From Bog-473 sp963804055 (GTDB lineage: Bacteria > Actinomycetota > Acidimicrobiia > Acidimicrobiales > RAAP-2), in the NCBI GenBank assembly GCA_963804055.1, contig CAWDOU010000011.1:1-64000 (forward strand): 64,000 bases of DNA, in the 5' to 3' direction. Shown piece after piece: positions 14,831-26,077 of this stretch. Both the position numbers and the translations under genes were made by a program. Every line of letters starts with the position of its first letter. Position 1 is the first letter of the stretch. A model generated the notes under the pieces. It had not been told where the DNA came from. It did no database searches and worked only from the letters and a program-made list of their open reading frames with translations.

Positions 14831-15690
14831 CGGTCGATGTCCCGGTGGAAGACCGACACGGGCTCGCCGTGACCGCTCAGCCGGGTGGCGAGCTCCCGGG
14901 CCAGCGTCACCGAGCGGTGCCGCCCGCCCGTGCAGCCCATGGCGATGGTGAGATACGACTTGCCCTCTCGGGCGAAGGCCGGGAGGATGCTCGTCAGCAG
15001 CTCGTCGACCTTCTCGAGGAAGGCCTGCGACTCGGGCTGGCCCAGCACGTAGTCGCGCACCGGCTCGTCCTCCCCGCTGAACGGCCGCAGCTCCTCGACC
15101 CAGAACGGGTTGGGCAGGAAGCGGCAGTCGAAGACCACGTCGACATCGAGCGGGATGCCGTGCTTGTAGCCGAACGAGATGACCGACGTCTGCATGTGCG
15201 GCGCCTCGTCGTCGCCGAACGCCTCCAAAATGCGCAGCCGCAACTGGTTCGAATTGAGCTCGCCGGTGTCGATGAGCAGGTCGGCGCGCTCGCGCACCGG
15301 CTCCAGCAGCTTGCGCTCGTCGACGATCGACTCCTCCACGCCCCGCGCCGCCAGCGGGTGGCGCCGGCGCGTGCCCTCGTAGCGCCGCACCAGCACGTCG
15401 TCGGCGGCATCGAGGAAGACGACCCGCACCCGCCGCCGGGTGGCCCGCAGCTCGTCGAGCACGTCGGGCAGGTCGTCGAAGTACTCCGAGCCGGTGTTGC
15501 TGCCGCCGCGCCCGATCACCAGTGCCACCCGCTCGATCCCCGACCCGGGCCGGTCCACCATCTCGACCATCTTCATGATCAGGCCGGCCGGCAGGTTGTC
15601 GATGACGAACCACCCGACGTCCTCGAGGGCCGCCGCCACGGTCGAGCGCCCGGCGCCCGACATGCCCGTCACCACCACGAACTCGCTCAT
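14827..15690 (-). CDS. rapZ: RapZ family nucleotide-binding regulator
   Basis: The 287-residue protein starts with VVVTGMSGAGRST, a Walker A-like loop (residues 9-16). Arg replaces the canonical Lys, as I recall for other actinobacterial RapZ proteins. The RapZ core is clear: DNLPAGLIMKM, YEGTRRRHPL, FGYKHGIPLDVDVVFDCRFL, and GCTGGRHRSVTLA. In E. coli RapZ binds small RNAs that control glmS; the actinobacterial role is less clear. It sits in the conserved uvrC-rapZ-yvcK order, overlapping both neighbours by 4 nt. Confidence 0.95.
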   Translation of the reverse strand: MSEFVVVTGMSGAGRSTVAAALEDVGWFVIDNLPAGLIMKMVEMVDRPGSGIERVALVIGRGGSNTGSEYFDDLPDVLDELRATRRRVRVVFLDAADDVLVRRYEGTRRRHPLAARGVEESIVDERKLLEPVRERADLLIDTGELNSNQLRLRILEAFGDDEAPHMQTSVISFGYKHGIPLDVDVVFDCRFLPNPFWVEELRPFSGEDEPVRDYVLGQPESQAFLEKVDELLTSILPAFAREGKSYLTIAMGCTGGRHRSVTLARELATRLSGHGEPVSVFHRDIDR

Positions 15691-17651
15691 CGCCCCCCAG
15701 CCTCGCGCCCGCCGGCCTCCCCATCGTGCCCGGGCCGCCCACCGTGCCCGGGCCGCCCCGCCGGACTGCCGGCCCGGGCACCGCCCGGGCGCGGTCCGAG
15801 GGTGTGCGTGGCCTCGAAGACGGCCAGCCCGACCTCGTCAGGCAGCCAGGACCGGGACAGCAGCTCCTCGAGCGAGGCGGCCCGCACGGCGTTCACCCCG
15901 CCCAGCTCCTTGACCAGGCGGGCCCGGCGGGCCGGCCCCAGGCCGGGGATGTCGTCGAGGATGCTCTTGGTCATCCGCTTGCCCCGGCGCTCCCGGTGGA
16001 AGGTGATGGCGAAGCGGTGCGCCTCGTCCCGCAAGCGCTGCAGCAGGTAGAGCGCATCGGAGCCCCGCCGGAGCCGCACCGGGAAGGGCGAGCCCGGCCG
16101 GTAGACCTCTTCGAACTGCTTGGCCAGCGAGGCCAGCTCGACCTCTCCCTCGAGCCCGAGCTCGCGCACGACCCGTTCGGCCACCCCGAGCTGCCCCTTG
16201 CCGCCGTCGACGACGATCAGGTTCGGGCGGTAGGCGAAGCGGCGCGGGCGCCCGTCCGCCGGTACCCCGGTCGGCTCCCTCAGGGCGGCGAGCCGCCGTG
16301 TCAGGACCTCCTCCATGGCGGCATAGTCGTCGTTGCCGGCGACGGACTTGACCTTGAAGCGACGGTAGTCGGAGCGCTTGGCCAGCCCGTCCTCGAAGAC
16401 GACCATGGAGCCCACGTAGTCGGTCCCCTGCAGGTGGCTCATGTCGTAGCACTCGATGCGCAGCGGGGCGTCGTGCAGCGACAGCGCCGACTGCAGCTCG
16501 GTCAGCGCCTTGGACCGCGCGTTGTGGTCCGAGGCGCGGCGCAGGCGGTGCCGGGCCAGGTCCTCGCCGGCCGAGCGCGTGACCGTGTCCTGCAGGGCGC
16601 GCTTGGCGCCGCGCCGGGGCACCGCGATGTCGACGGGCCCGCCGCGGATGGTGTGCAACCAGCTCTGCAGCAGCTGACGGTCGGCCGGCTCCTCGGGCAC
16701 GAGCAGCCGACGCGGCACCTCGGCCCCGTCGGCGCCGTAGACCTGCGCCACCACCTGGGCCATGAACTCGGGTCCCGAGAGGTCCTCCACCTTCTCGGCC
16801 ACGAAGCCCCGGTGGCCCACCACGCGGCCCCGGCGCACGCGGAAGATCTGCACCGACGCCTCCAGGGGGTCCTCCGCCAGCCCGACGACGTCGAAGTCCT
16901 CGGCCCGGTCCGAGACCATCTGCTGGGACTCGGCCGCCTTGTGCACGGCGACGATGCGGTCGCGCAAGCGGGCGGCGCGCTCGAACTGGAGGTCCTCTGA
17001 GGCGGCCAGCATCTCCGCCTCCAGCCGGGCCAGCACCGGCTCGGTGTCGCCCGAGAGGAACCCCATGAGGTCGTCGACGTAGCCGTCGTACGCCTCGTGG
17101 TCGACGGCGCCCACGCACGGCCCCGAGCAGCGGTCGATGTCGTAGAGCAGGCAGGGCCGGCCCAGGCGCTCGTGCCGGGTGAACTTCGTGTCCGAGCACG
17201 TGCGCACCGGGAAGCTCCTGACGAGAAGGTCCAGGGTGGACCGGATGGCGCCGGCGTTGCCGTAGGGGCCGAAGTAGCGGACCCCTTTTCTCTTGCGGCC
17301 GCGGACGACGGCGGGCCGGGGCCACTCCTCGTTCAGGGTGACGGCGAGCCAGGGGTAGCTCTTGTCGTCCTTGAGGCGGACGTTGTACCGCGGGAGGTGT
17401 GCCTGAATGAGGCTGTGCTCGAGGATCAGCGCGTCGACCTCGCTGTCGACCACCACCCACTCCACGTGGTCGGCCTGGGCCACCATCTGGGCCGTACGGG
17501 GCCCGAGCTTGGCCGAGTCCTGCCAGTAATTGGGCAGGCGGTGCCGTAGGGACTTCGCCTTGCCCACGTAGAGGACCCGGCCCTCGGGGTCGTAGAACTG
17601 GTAGGAGCCGGGGGCGTCCGGGATGGACCCGGTGGGCGGCCGATACTGCAC
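15687..17651 (-). CDS. uvrC: Excinuclease ABC subunit UvrC
   Basis: The start is taken as GTG 17651 (QYRPPTGSIPDAPG), preceded by a GGGGG stretch; longer upstream frames lack similarity. Of 654 residues, the GIY-YIG nuclease domain is at about 10-100 (PGSYQFYDPE, VLYVGKAKSLRHR). The UVR motif follows near 200 (LEAEMLAASEDLQFERAARL), then the RNase H-like endonuclease domain (NLIVVDGGKGQLGVAE) and a C-terminal HhH (ILDDIPGLGPARRARLVKEL). UvrC makes both incisions in nucleotide excision repair. The Gly/Arg-rich last 35 residues are an extra tail. The stop overlaps the rapZ start by 4 nt. Confidence 0.97.
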   Translation of the reverse strand: MQYRPPTGSIPDAPGSYQFYDPEGRVLYVGKAKSLRHRLPNYWQDSAKLGPRTAQMVAQADHVEWVVVDSEVDALILEHSLIQAHLPRYNVRLKDDKSYPWLAVTLNEEWPRPAVVRGRKRKGVRYFGPYGNAGAIRSTLDLLVRSFPVRTCSDTKFTRHERLGRPCLLYDIDRCSGPCVGAVDHEAYDGYVDDLMGFLSGDTEPVLARLEAEMLAASEDLQFERAARLRDRIVAVHKAAESQQMVSDRAEDFDVVGLAEDPLEASVQIFRVRRGRVVGHRGFVAEKVEDLSGPEFMAQVVAQVYGADGAEVPRRLLVPEEPADRQLLQSWLHTIRGGPVDIAVPRRGAKRALQDTVTRSAGEDLARHRLRRASDHNARSKALTELQSALSLHDAPLRIECYDMSHLQGTDYVGSMVVFEDGLAKRSDYRRFKVKSVAGNDDYAAMEEVLTRRLAALREPTGVPADGRPRRFAYRPNLIVVDGGKGQLGVAERVVRELGLEGEVELASLAKQFEEVYRPGSPFPVRLRRGSDALYLLQRLRDEAHRFAITFHRERRGKRMTKSILDDIPGLGPARRARLVKELGGVNAVRAASLEELLSRSWLPDEVGLAVFEATHTLGPRPGGARAGSPAGRPGHGGRPGHDGEAGGREAGGR

Positions 17652-17829
17652 TGCCCCCAGTTTACGTTCGTGCTGTCTCGCGCCGGCGCTGGTGAAGGGC
17701 GGTAGAGTGCTGGGTGCCGGCCTGGTTTCCGGCAGACAACCTCGCATCGAGGCCGACATACCCGCGGATGGGCGACCAGGCTGTCCCCGCCGGCCACATC
17801 GATGCACTCCCGACAAGGGGGCAACCCAC

Positions 17830-18951
17830 ATGCTCAGGCTTCAGACGCCACTTCCGGAGCGCTACACGTCCGCATCCGGTGACGAGTTGGACGCGATGAT
17901 CGGTGCGGCCAAGGCCGCGCTGGGGTCCCAGGTGTTCATTCTGGGGCACCACTACCAGCGGGACGAGGTCATGCGCTGGGCCGACGCCCGGGGCGACTCC
18001 TTCGGGCTGTCCCGTCTCGCCGCCGGACAGAGCGACGCGTCCTACATCGTCTTCTGTGGCGTCCACTTCATGGCCGAGTCGGCCGACGTGTTGACGGGCG
18101 ACCACCAGCAGGTGGTGCTCCCCGACCTGAACGCCGGCTGCTCCATGGCGGACATGGCCGACATCGACCAGGTCGAGGAGGCCTGGGACGAGCTGGGCCG
18201 GGTCATCGACGTCGACGGGCTGATCCCGGTCACCTACATGAACTCGGCTGCATCGTTGAAGGCCTTCGTCGGCCGCCACGGGGGCGCCGTGTGCACATCG
18301 TCGAACGCCCGGGCCGTGCTGACGTGGGCGTTGGACCAGGCCGAGGGTGCGGGCGGCGGCAAGCGCGGCGAGCGGGTCCTCTTCTTCCCCGACCAGCACC
18401 TGGGTAGGAACACGGGCTTCGAGCTCGGCTACGGCGCTGACGACATGCGGGTCTGGAACCCGCGGCTGGCTCTGGGCGGCCTGTCGGATCGTGAGGTCAA
18501 GGAGTCGACGCTGCTGCTGTGGAAGGGGCACTGCTCGGTGCACCAGCGCTTCCGGCCGGAGCACGTGGCCGCCTTCCGTGCCGAGCATCCGTCCGGGATC
18601 GTGATGGTCCACCCGGAGTGCGCCCACGACGTGGTCTCGTTGGGCGACGTCACGGGCTCCACCGATGCCATCATCCGTGCCGTGGCCGCCGCCCCCGCCG
18701 GTTCGGTCATCGGCGTCGCCACCGAGATCCACCTGGTGAACCGGCTCAACAACGAGTCGCCCGACAAGACAGTGGTCTGTCTGGACCCGCTGGTGTGCCC
18801 CTGCTCCACCATGTCGCGCATCGACCCGCAGCACCTGGCCTGGGTCCTCGAGGGCCTGGTGGACGGTGAGGTGCGCAACAGGATCGTGGTCGACGCGGAG
18901 ACTGCTTCGTGGGCCAAGGTCGCGTTGGAGCGGATGCTCGCCATCACCTGA
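17830..18951 (+). CDS. nadA: Quinolinate synthase NadA
   Basis: ATG 17830 follows an AAGGGGG ribosome-binding site. The 373-residue enzyme condenses iminoaspartate with dihydroxyacetone phosphate to quinolinate for NAD synthesis, using a [4Fe-4S] cluster. Conserved parts are FILGHHYQRDEV and NAGCSMADM (Cys104). KGHCSVHQRF, VHPEC (Cys264) and the CPCSTM pair (Cys323/325) supply further cluster-ligand candidates. The length matches the longer Bacillus-type NadA. No nadB or nadC is adjacent. It is divergent from uvrC, with a 178-bp region between them. Confidence 0.96.
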   Translation: MLRLQTPLPERYTSASGDELDAMIGAAKAALGSQVFILGHHYQRDEVMRWADARGDSFGLSRLAAGQSDASYIVFCGVHFMAESADVLTGDHQQVVLPDLNAGCSMADMADIDQVEEAWDELGRVIDVDGLIPVTYMNSAASLKAFVGRHGGAVCTSSNARAVLTWALDQAEGAGGGKRGERVLFFPDQHLGRNTGFELGYGADDMRVWNPRLALGGLSDREVKESTLLLWKGHCSVHQRFRPEHVAAFRAEHPSGIVMVHPECAHDVVSLGDVTGSTDAIIRAVAAAPAGSVIGVATEIHLVNRLNNESPDKTVVCLDPLVCPCSTMSRIDPQHLAWVLEGLVDGEVRNRIVVDAETASWAKVALERMLAIT

Positions 18952-18962
18952 TTTGCATCAGG
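18947..18962 (+). terminator. Hairpin at the end of nadA
   Basis: CCTGAT and ATCAGG form a perfect 6-bp stem with a TTGC loop straddling the nadA stop codon. No U-tract follows, so termination activity is uncertain. Confidence 0.3.
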
Positions 18963-19010
18963 GGCCGGTAGGGTCCCGTGTGGTCCGGTACCGCGCCGAG
19001 AGCACGCCAG

Positions 19011-19028
19011 CCGGCCGGCCGGCCGGCC
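19011..19028. repeat. CCGG microsatellite
   Basis: The tetranucleotide CCGG is repeated about 4.5 times just before the ribosome-binding site of the DUF427 gene. Confidence 0.8.
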
Positions 19029-19050
19029 CGCCGATCAGGAGGCGACTACC

Positions 19051-19815
19051 GTGAGTGACTTTCCAGCCCCACCCGTAGCGGTCAACCACGTGCAACCGGT
19101 GCCGCGGCGGATCAGGGCCTTCCTCGGTGGCGAGGTCGTCGTCGACACGACCAACGCCCGCTACGTGTGGGAGAACACGTCGTATCCGCAGTACTACATC
19201 CCGCTGTCGGACGTGCGCGCCGACGCACTCATCGACGAAGGCTCCTCCACGGAGACGTCCCGCGGCGATGCCCGGCGCTACGGCGTGCGCGTGGGTTCCA
19301 TCGACCGGCCGAGTGCAGCCTCCGTGCTCGCCGCAGCCAAGGTGCAAGGGCTCGACGACACCGTGCGGTTCTCGTGGTCGGCCTTCGATGCCTGGTTCGA
19401 GGAGGACGAGCAGGTCTTCGTCCACCCGCGCAATCCCTACACCCGTGTCGACTCCTTGCGCTCGAGTCGTCGCCTGCGCGTGGAGTCGAAGGGCGTCGTT
19501 CTGGCCGAGACGACGTCGCCCGTCCTGTGTTTCGAGACCGGGCTGCCGACCCGGTACTACATCGACCGGACCGACGTGGACTTCACCCACCTGGTGCCGT
19601 CGGACACCCAGACCGCATGTCCCTACAAGGGGACCACGAGCGGCTACTGGTCGGCGGAGGTGGATCTGCGCATCCATCCGGACATCGCCTGGACCTACGA
19701 CTTCCCCACTCGCGATCTCCTTCCCATCGCCGGGCTGATCGCCTTCTACAACGAGAAGATCGATCTGTTCCTCGACGGCGTCGAGCTCGAGAGGCCGCGC
19801 ACGCACCTGTCGTAG
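19051..19815 (+). CDS. DUF427 domain protein (two domains)
   Basis: GTG 19051 is preceded by AGGAGG. The 254-residue protein contains two DUF427 units. The first is around residues 20-125 (RIRAFLGGEVVVDTTNARYV, then YPQYYIPLSDV). The second is around 140-245 (RLRVESKGVVLAETTSPVLC, then LPTRYYIDRTDVD, ending NEKIDLFLDGVELERP). DUF427 proteins are small beta-rich proteins of unclear biochemical role, common in Actinobacteria. The second unit keeps the CPYKGTTSGYW segment and is the better preserved. It stands alone between nadA and the converging HNH gene. Confidence 0.88.
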   Translation: MSDFPAPPVAVNHVQPVPRRIRAFLGGEVVVDTTNARYVWENTSYPQYYIPLSDVRADALIDEGSSTETSRGDARRYGVRVGSIDRPSAASVLAAAKVQGLDDTVRFSWSAFDAWFEEDEQVFVHPRNPYTRVDSLRSSRRLRVESKGVVLAETTSPVLCFETGLPTRYYIDRTDVDFTHLVPSDTQTACPYKGTTSGYWSAEVDLRIHPDIAWTYDFPTRDLLPIAGLIAFYNEKIDLFLDGVELERPRTHLS

Positions 19816-19901
19816 CGCGGCCGCATGGGTGCGCGGGCGCGCAGAAGTGGCGGACCCGCTCTCTTTTCGGAATGCACCGGCCTGTAGATCCAGTGGGTGC
19901 C

Positions 19902-19928
19902 GGCGGGGGCGGCGGGGGCGGCGGGGGC
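19902..19928. repeat. 9-bp tandem repeat downstream of the HNH gene
   Basis: GGCGGGGGC is repeated three times between the DUF427 gene and the converging DUF222/HNH gene. Confidence 0.85.
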
Positions 19929-19954
19929 GCAGCAGAGTGCGCCGGGCCGCCCCT

Positions 19955-21172
19955 TCAGGCGGCGCTGGGCGGGGGCCGCTGGCGCTGGTCACCATTGGCT
20001 GCTTTGGGCCCGTCGGCCCCGTCGGCCCCGTTGGCCGCTTTGGCCTCACGCTGGTTGCGCAGGCGGTTGTGGAAGCCACAGAGCAGCCGGCCGTTGTCCT
20101 GGGTGGTCTCCCCGCCGTCGGCCCAGGTCTGAATGTGGTCGACCTGGCAGCTCTCGGCGGGCTCGTAGCAGTGGGGGTGGGTGCAGATGCGGTCGCGCAG
20201 CTCGATGGCCCTTCTGGTCCCACCGCTAAAGAGCCGGGCCCGCACGCTGACGTCGACCCGGTTGCCCAAAGAGAAGATGGCCCGCTCGAAGTAGGCCGAG
20301 TCCATCCACGGGGCCAGGGCCGAGGGGGCCAGCACGGTGGCGTTCTCGAGCTCGCAGATCATGCCCGAGAGGGTCTCATAACCCACGAAGACGCTGAAGA
20401 GCGGGGCGGGGCGGATGCCCTCGGCGGGGGCGGTGCGGCTGCGGGCCGCCATCTCGACGAGGGCGTCGGCCCGGCGCTGGGCCGAGGTGCGGGCCAGCTC
20501 GTCGATCCTGGCCGTGCGGCCCAGGCGCTCTTTGGCCTCGGCGCAGTCGGCCTCGAAGAGGTCGTGCTCCAAGCGGTTCAGCTCGTTCGAGACAATGGAG
20601 CCCGAGACCGGGTCCAGGGTCATCTGGCCCAGCCACATGCCGCTGAAGCTGGCCTCTAAGAACACGTTGCGAGAGGCCTTGCGCTCCTCGTCCTCCGCCT
20701 CGGCCCCGTCGGGGTCCGCCAGCTGCTTCCAATAGGACAAGGCCCGGGAGAAGTCCTCGAAGCCCAGCTCTGCGGCCTGGGCCACCAGCATCTCTTCGTC
20801 ACGGGCCATGGAGGCCTCGGTGCGGTGCCGCCGCGCCGAGGCGATGGCCCGGGCCGCATCGGGCCCGATGTCGCCCTCGCGCCAGGCCTGCGCCACCGCG
20901 GGCAGGTGGCGCAGCGAGCGTCCCAGGCGCACCCGGCGCTTGGCCGCCGCCCGTGGGACCCGACAGCGCGTGGCGATCCACGCCGCCGCCGTCTTGGCCC
21001 CATCAGCCGCCCACTCCTCCCCCACCTCGAAGGCGGCCGTCGCCTCGGTCATGAAGGACTCGAAGCGGGCGCCGAGGTGGTGGAGCTGCTCCATCGACTC
21101 GCAGTCGCCGTAGTTGGCCGCACCCGAGGCGATCAGTGCCTCGAGTGCTCCGGCGAAGTTCTCCAACTCCAT
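19955..21172 (-). CDS. DUF222/HNH (13E12-repeat) family protein
   Basis: The 405-residue protein has a helical DUF222 N-terminal region (about 30-270; for example RRVRLGRSLRHLPAVAQAW and EGDIGPDAARAIASARRH). A C-terminal HNH nuclease fold follows: ELRDRICTHPHCYEPAESCQ, then VDHIQTWADGGETTQDN, then LLCGFHNRL. The HNH residues and zinc-site Cys look intact. These proteins are multicopy and probably mobile in actinobacterial genomes; their cellular role is not settled. The tail (ANGADGADGPKAANG) is encoded by 9-bp repeats near 20005-20036. Confidence 0.9.
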   Translation of the reverse strand: MELENFAGALEALIASGAANYGDCESMEQLHHLGARFESFMTEATAAFEVGEEWAADGAKTAAAWIATRCRVPRAAAKRRVRLGRSLRHLPAVAQAWREGDIGPDAARAIASARRHRTEASMARDEEMLVAQAAELGFEDFSRALSYWKQLADPDGAEAEDEERKASRNVFLEASFSGMWLGQMTLDPVSGSIVSNELNRLEHDLFEADCAEAKERLGRTARIDELARTSAQRRADALVEMAARSRTAPAEGIRPAPLFSVFVGYETLSGMICELENATVLAPSALAPWMDSAYFERAIFSLGNRVDVSVRARLFSGGTRRAIELRDRICTHPHCYEPAESCQVDHIQTWADGGETTQDNGRLLCGFHNRLRNQREAKAANGADGADGPKAANGDQRQRPPPSAA

Positions 21173-21477
21173 GGCTCCGATGCAAGCACGGGGTTGTCAC
21201 ACGACGGGGGACGCGAATCGAGAAGAATTCCTCTGACATTGCGCGAAAAACAGCGACCGTTGTCTGCGCTGCGCTGCGCTGCGCGGCGCGGCGAGGAGCT
21301 GCGCCACAAGGTGGCGGAATGCAAAGGGCGCGTCCCGACTCCTGGAGCGACCCCCAAGAGCTTCGATGCGACCGGATGCGACATCGCGGCCCCATCGTCC
21401 CGTCGCCCCGCGCCCCGTCGCGGCCTACCCGCACTCCATGAGCCAGCCGGCCAGCCGGCCAGCCGGCCAGCAACCGC
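21173..21477. other. Intergenic region with two microsatellites
   Basis: No gene or RNA is recognised in these 305 bp between two minus-strand genes. It contains (CTGCG) four times at 21264-21283 and an 8-bp CCAGCCGG repeat, 3.6 copies, at 21443-21471. The promoter of the HNH gene should lie near 21173-21230, where composition is less GC-rich. Confidence 0.6.
21443..21471. repeat. 8-bp CCAGCCGG tandem repeat
   Basis: Three full copies and a partial fourth lie immediately downstream of the minus-strand gene ending at 21478. Confidence 0.9.
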
Positions 21478-21753
21478 TTAGACCTCCACGTTGATTTCGA
21501 TCCGGGGCGGTCCACTCACGCCCGCCCTGTTCATGGCGTCCTTCAGATCGGGATCGTCGGCAAACGCATGCGCCTCCTCGACTGAGGAGAACCAATGGAG
21601 TCCCGTGACCTCGTTCGGATCGTCGGCATTCCGAAAGACGGTGGCGTCCGTGACGCCGTGCCTGTCACGTATGGGCTGCGCCTTGTCGTACTCAATCCGC
21701 CAAGCGTCAAAATCCTCGACGGGATGCTGCACAATCATCAACACCCTTGCCAT
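21478..21753 (-). CDS. Small dimeric alpha/beta-barrel-like protein
   Basis: The 91-residue protein resembles antibiotic-biosynthesis-monooxygenase (ABM)-like ferredoxin folds. It opens with RVLMIVQHPVEDFDAWRIEY and has a middle strand-turn containing DATVFRNADDPNEVTGLHWF. The helical SVEEAHAFADDPDLKDAM and a short final strand (PRIEINVEV) follow. Such proteins form dimeric barrels and often act as small oxygenases or stress proteins; the catalytic function here cannot be assigned. It is monocistronic in appearance. Confidence 0.6.
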   Translation of the reverse strand: MARVLMIVQHPVEDFDAWRIEYDKAQPIRDRHGVTDATVFRNADDPNEVTGLHWFSSVEEAHAFADDPDLKDAMNRAGVSGPPRIEINVEV

Positions 21754-22009
21754 GTGATGCTCCTCACTCTGTCGTCCGACCGGTCGAGCGCTCTCGACCT
21801 CCTCGCGTCACCCTCAAGTCTGCACCTACCCACCCTTCCGGCGTGAGAGGGCGGACAGTGACGCGCTCTCGCCGCGCCGTTGGCTGGGTCGGGACGGATG
21901 CCGGGTGACGGACACTCCTCAGCCGGGCGGCGATGTTCGTCCCGATCGGAGTACAGGCCGTCGTCGAATGGATCCTCGAGAGGGCGCGTGGTTCACAGTC
22001 ACCGACGGC

Positions 22010-22041
22010 ATCCGGGCTCACCAGAATCCGGGCTCACCGGA
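22010..22041. repeat. 16-bp direct repeat, two copies
   Basis: ATCCGGGCTCACCAGA (22010-22025) is followed directly by a one-mismatch copy (22026-22041) that runs into the 3' end of the oxidase-like gene. Confidence 0.85.
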
Positions 22042-22558
22042 ATCCTTGCCAGGTTGTCTGGCTGAAGTGATCGCCCTTCCGGAACCCCAGGCCCCGCACC
22101 GGGCGCACCCGGAACACGAGCACGCGCCCGCCGGCATCGCGGTCGCTGAATGCCCCGTCGCGCACGACGAAATTCCACGGACCGGCGGGGTACTTGACCG
22201 CGAACGCGGCCGCGACCGGCTCCAGCTCGGCATCGTCGGTCACCTGCTCGGCCCGGCCCTCCATGACGAGGTCGAGCGCCCCCGCCACCAGGTCGCTGCA
22301 CCCGGTCGTCAGCACGCACGACGGGTTCTCGGCCAGGTTCTTCGCTTTGCGCTCCCCGGGCCCGGTGGCGAACCAGAGCGCATCCGCGTGCCAGACGCCG
22401 ATGAGCGGCGTGACGTGCGGCCGGCCGTCGCGGCGGACCGTGGAGAGCCAGTAGGTGTCCGCTGCACGGAGTTGCTCGATTGCCGCCGTCCACGGCACCG
22501 GGGTGGCGTCCGGCTCGCTGAACCCGTGGATCTCCGCCGTGACGTCCTCCGCTGCCAC
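22034..22558 (-). CDS. Pyridoxamine 5'-phosphate oxidase-like FMN split-barrel protein
   Basis: The 174-residue protein shows the split-barrel pattern: LRAADTYWLSTVRRDGRPHV (first strands), PLIGVWHADALWFATGPGERK (ligand-binding loop), and KNLAENPSCVLTTG. It ends with a beta-rich C-terminal half including VLVFRVRPVRGLGFRKGD. Members bind FMN, F420 or haem-type cofactors, and Actinobacteria have many F420-linked paralogues. The specific cofactor and substrate cannot be read from the sequence. It follows uvrA on the same strand after a 57-bp gap. Confidence 0.85.
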   Translation of the reverse strand: MAAEDVTAEIHGFSEPDATPVPWTAAIEQLRAADTYWLSTVRRDGRPHVTPLIGVWHADALWFATGPGERKAKNLAENPSCVLTTGCSDLVAGALDLVMEGRAEQVTDDAELEPVAAAFAVKYPAGPWNFVVRDGAFSDRDAGGRVLVFRVRPVRGLGFRKGDHFSQTTWQGFR

Positions 22559-22615
22559 CCCGTTCCCTCCTTTTCAGACCGCAACGTCGGTTGTGATCCG
22601 GGGAGGGTCCGCGCG

Positions 22616-25492
<2,877 letters not shown>

Positions 25493-25634
25493 CTGTGGAG
25501 GATACCGGTGGGGTGTGTCACGTCATCCAGTGGCCTGGTCACGGCGTCGGGTGGGCCGCCCGGGACCGCCCGAGCCGGGCCTGCGGGGTCGCCGGCGTGC
25601 CGCCGGAGCGGGGGTCGGCGGAGGCCTGGGCGGC

Positions 25635-26015
25635 TCAGGCGAAGGTCACGTCCTCTTCGCCCCAGTAGGCCTCCACCGCGCTGATGAGCCCGTCGTCGGT
25701 GACGGTGAAGACCTCGACACCCCGGATGTACATGGTGGCGCCGCCGTCGAGGGTCAGGGTGATCTGGAAGCGGATGGCCGCCTTGTCGGCCACCGGGTGG
25801 ACCTCCTCCACCTCGAAGGTCATGGTCTCGCAGCCGTCGAAGCCGGACTGAATGAAGGCCTTGATCTCGTCGCGGCCCGTGTGGAGCCCGCTCGGGTAGG
25901 GGTCCATCTGGACGGCGTCGGGCGTGAAGAGGGCGGCGTAGGCCTCGGCGTCCTTGGAGGTGACGACGGCGGCGTAGCGCGCCATGGCTTCGCGGAGTTG
26001 GGCGGTGGTCGGCAT
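25635..26015 (-). CDS. SnoaL/NTF2-like small protein
   Basis: The 126-residue protein begins TTAQLREAMARYAAVVTSKD, a typical helix of NTF2-like folds, followed by AYAALFTPDAVQMDPYPSG and a DEIKAFIQSGFDG helix. The rest is a curved sheet (ETMTFEVEEVHPVADKAAIR, then MYIRGVEVFTVTDDGLISAV). The fold serves steroid isomerases, SnoaL-type cyclases and limonene epoxide hydrolases. The pocket residues do not allow a specific call. The gene is divergent from the GH38-SIS gene with about 60 bp between them. Confidence 0.85.
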   Translation of the reverse strand: MPTTAQLREAMARYAAVVTSKDAEAYAALFTPDAVQMDPYPSGLHTGRDEIKAFIQSGFDGCETMTFEVEEVHPVADKAAIRFQITLTLDGGATMYIRGVEVFTVTDDGLISAVEAYWGEEDVTFA

Positions 26016-26077
26016 GGCGGCAGGCTAACTGGGCGCCGTCCTGCCCTGCGGATGGACCGTCCCTACACTGGCGTGTC

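Noticed and set aside
16456..17549. Long plus-strand ORFs opposite uvrC, uvrA, pgk and other minus genes
   Set aside because: They are shadows of high-GC coding sequence; their proteins are Arg/Pro/Gly/Val-biased and match no family.
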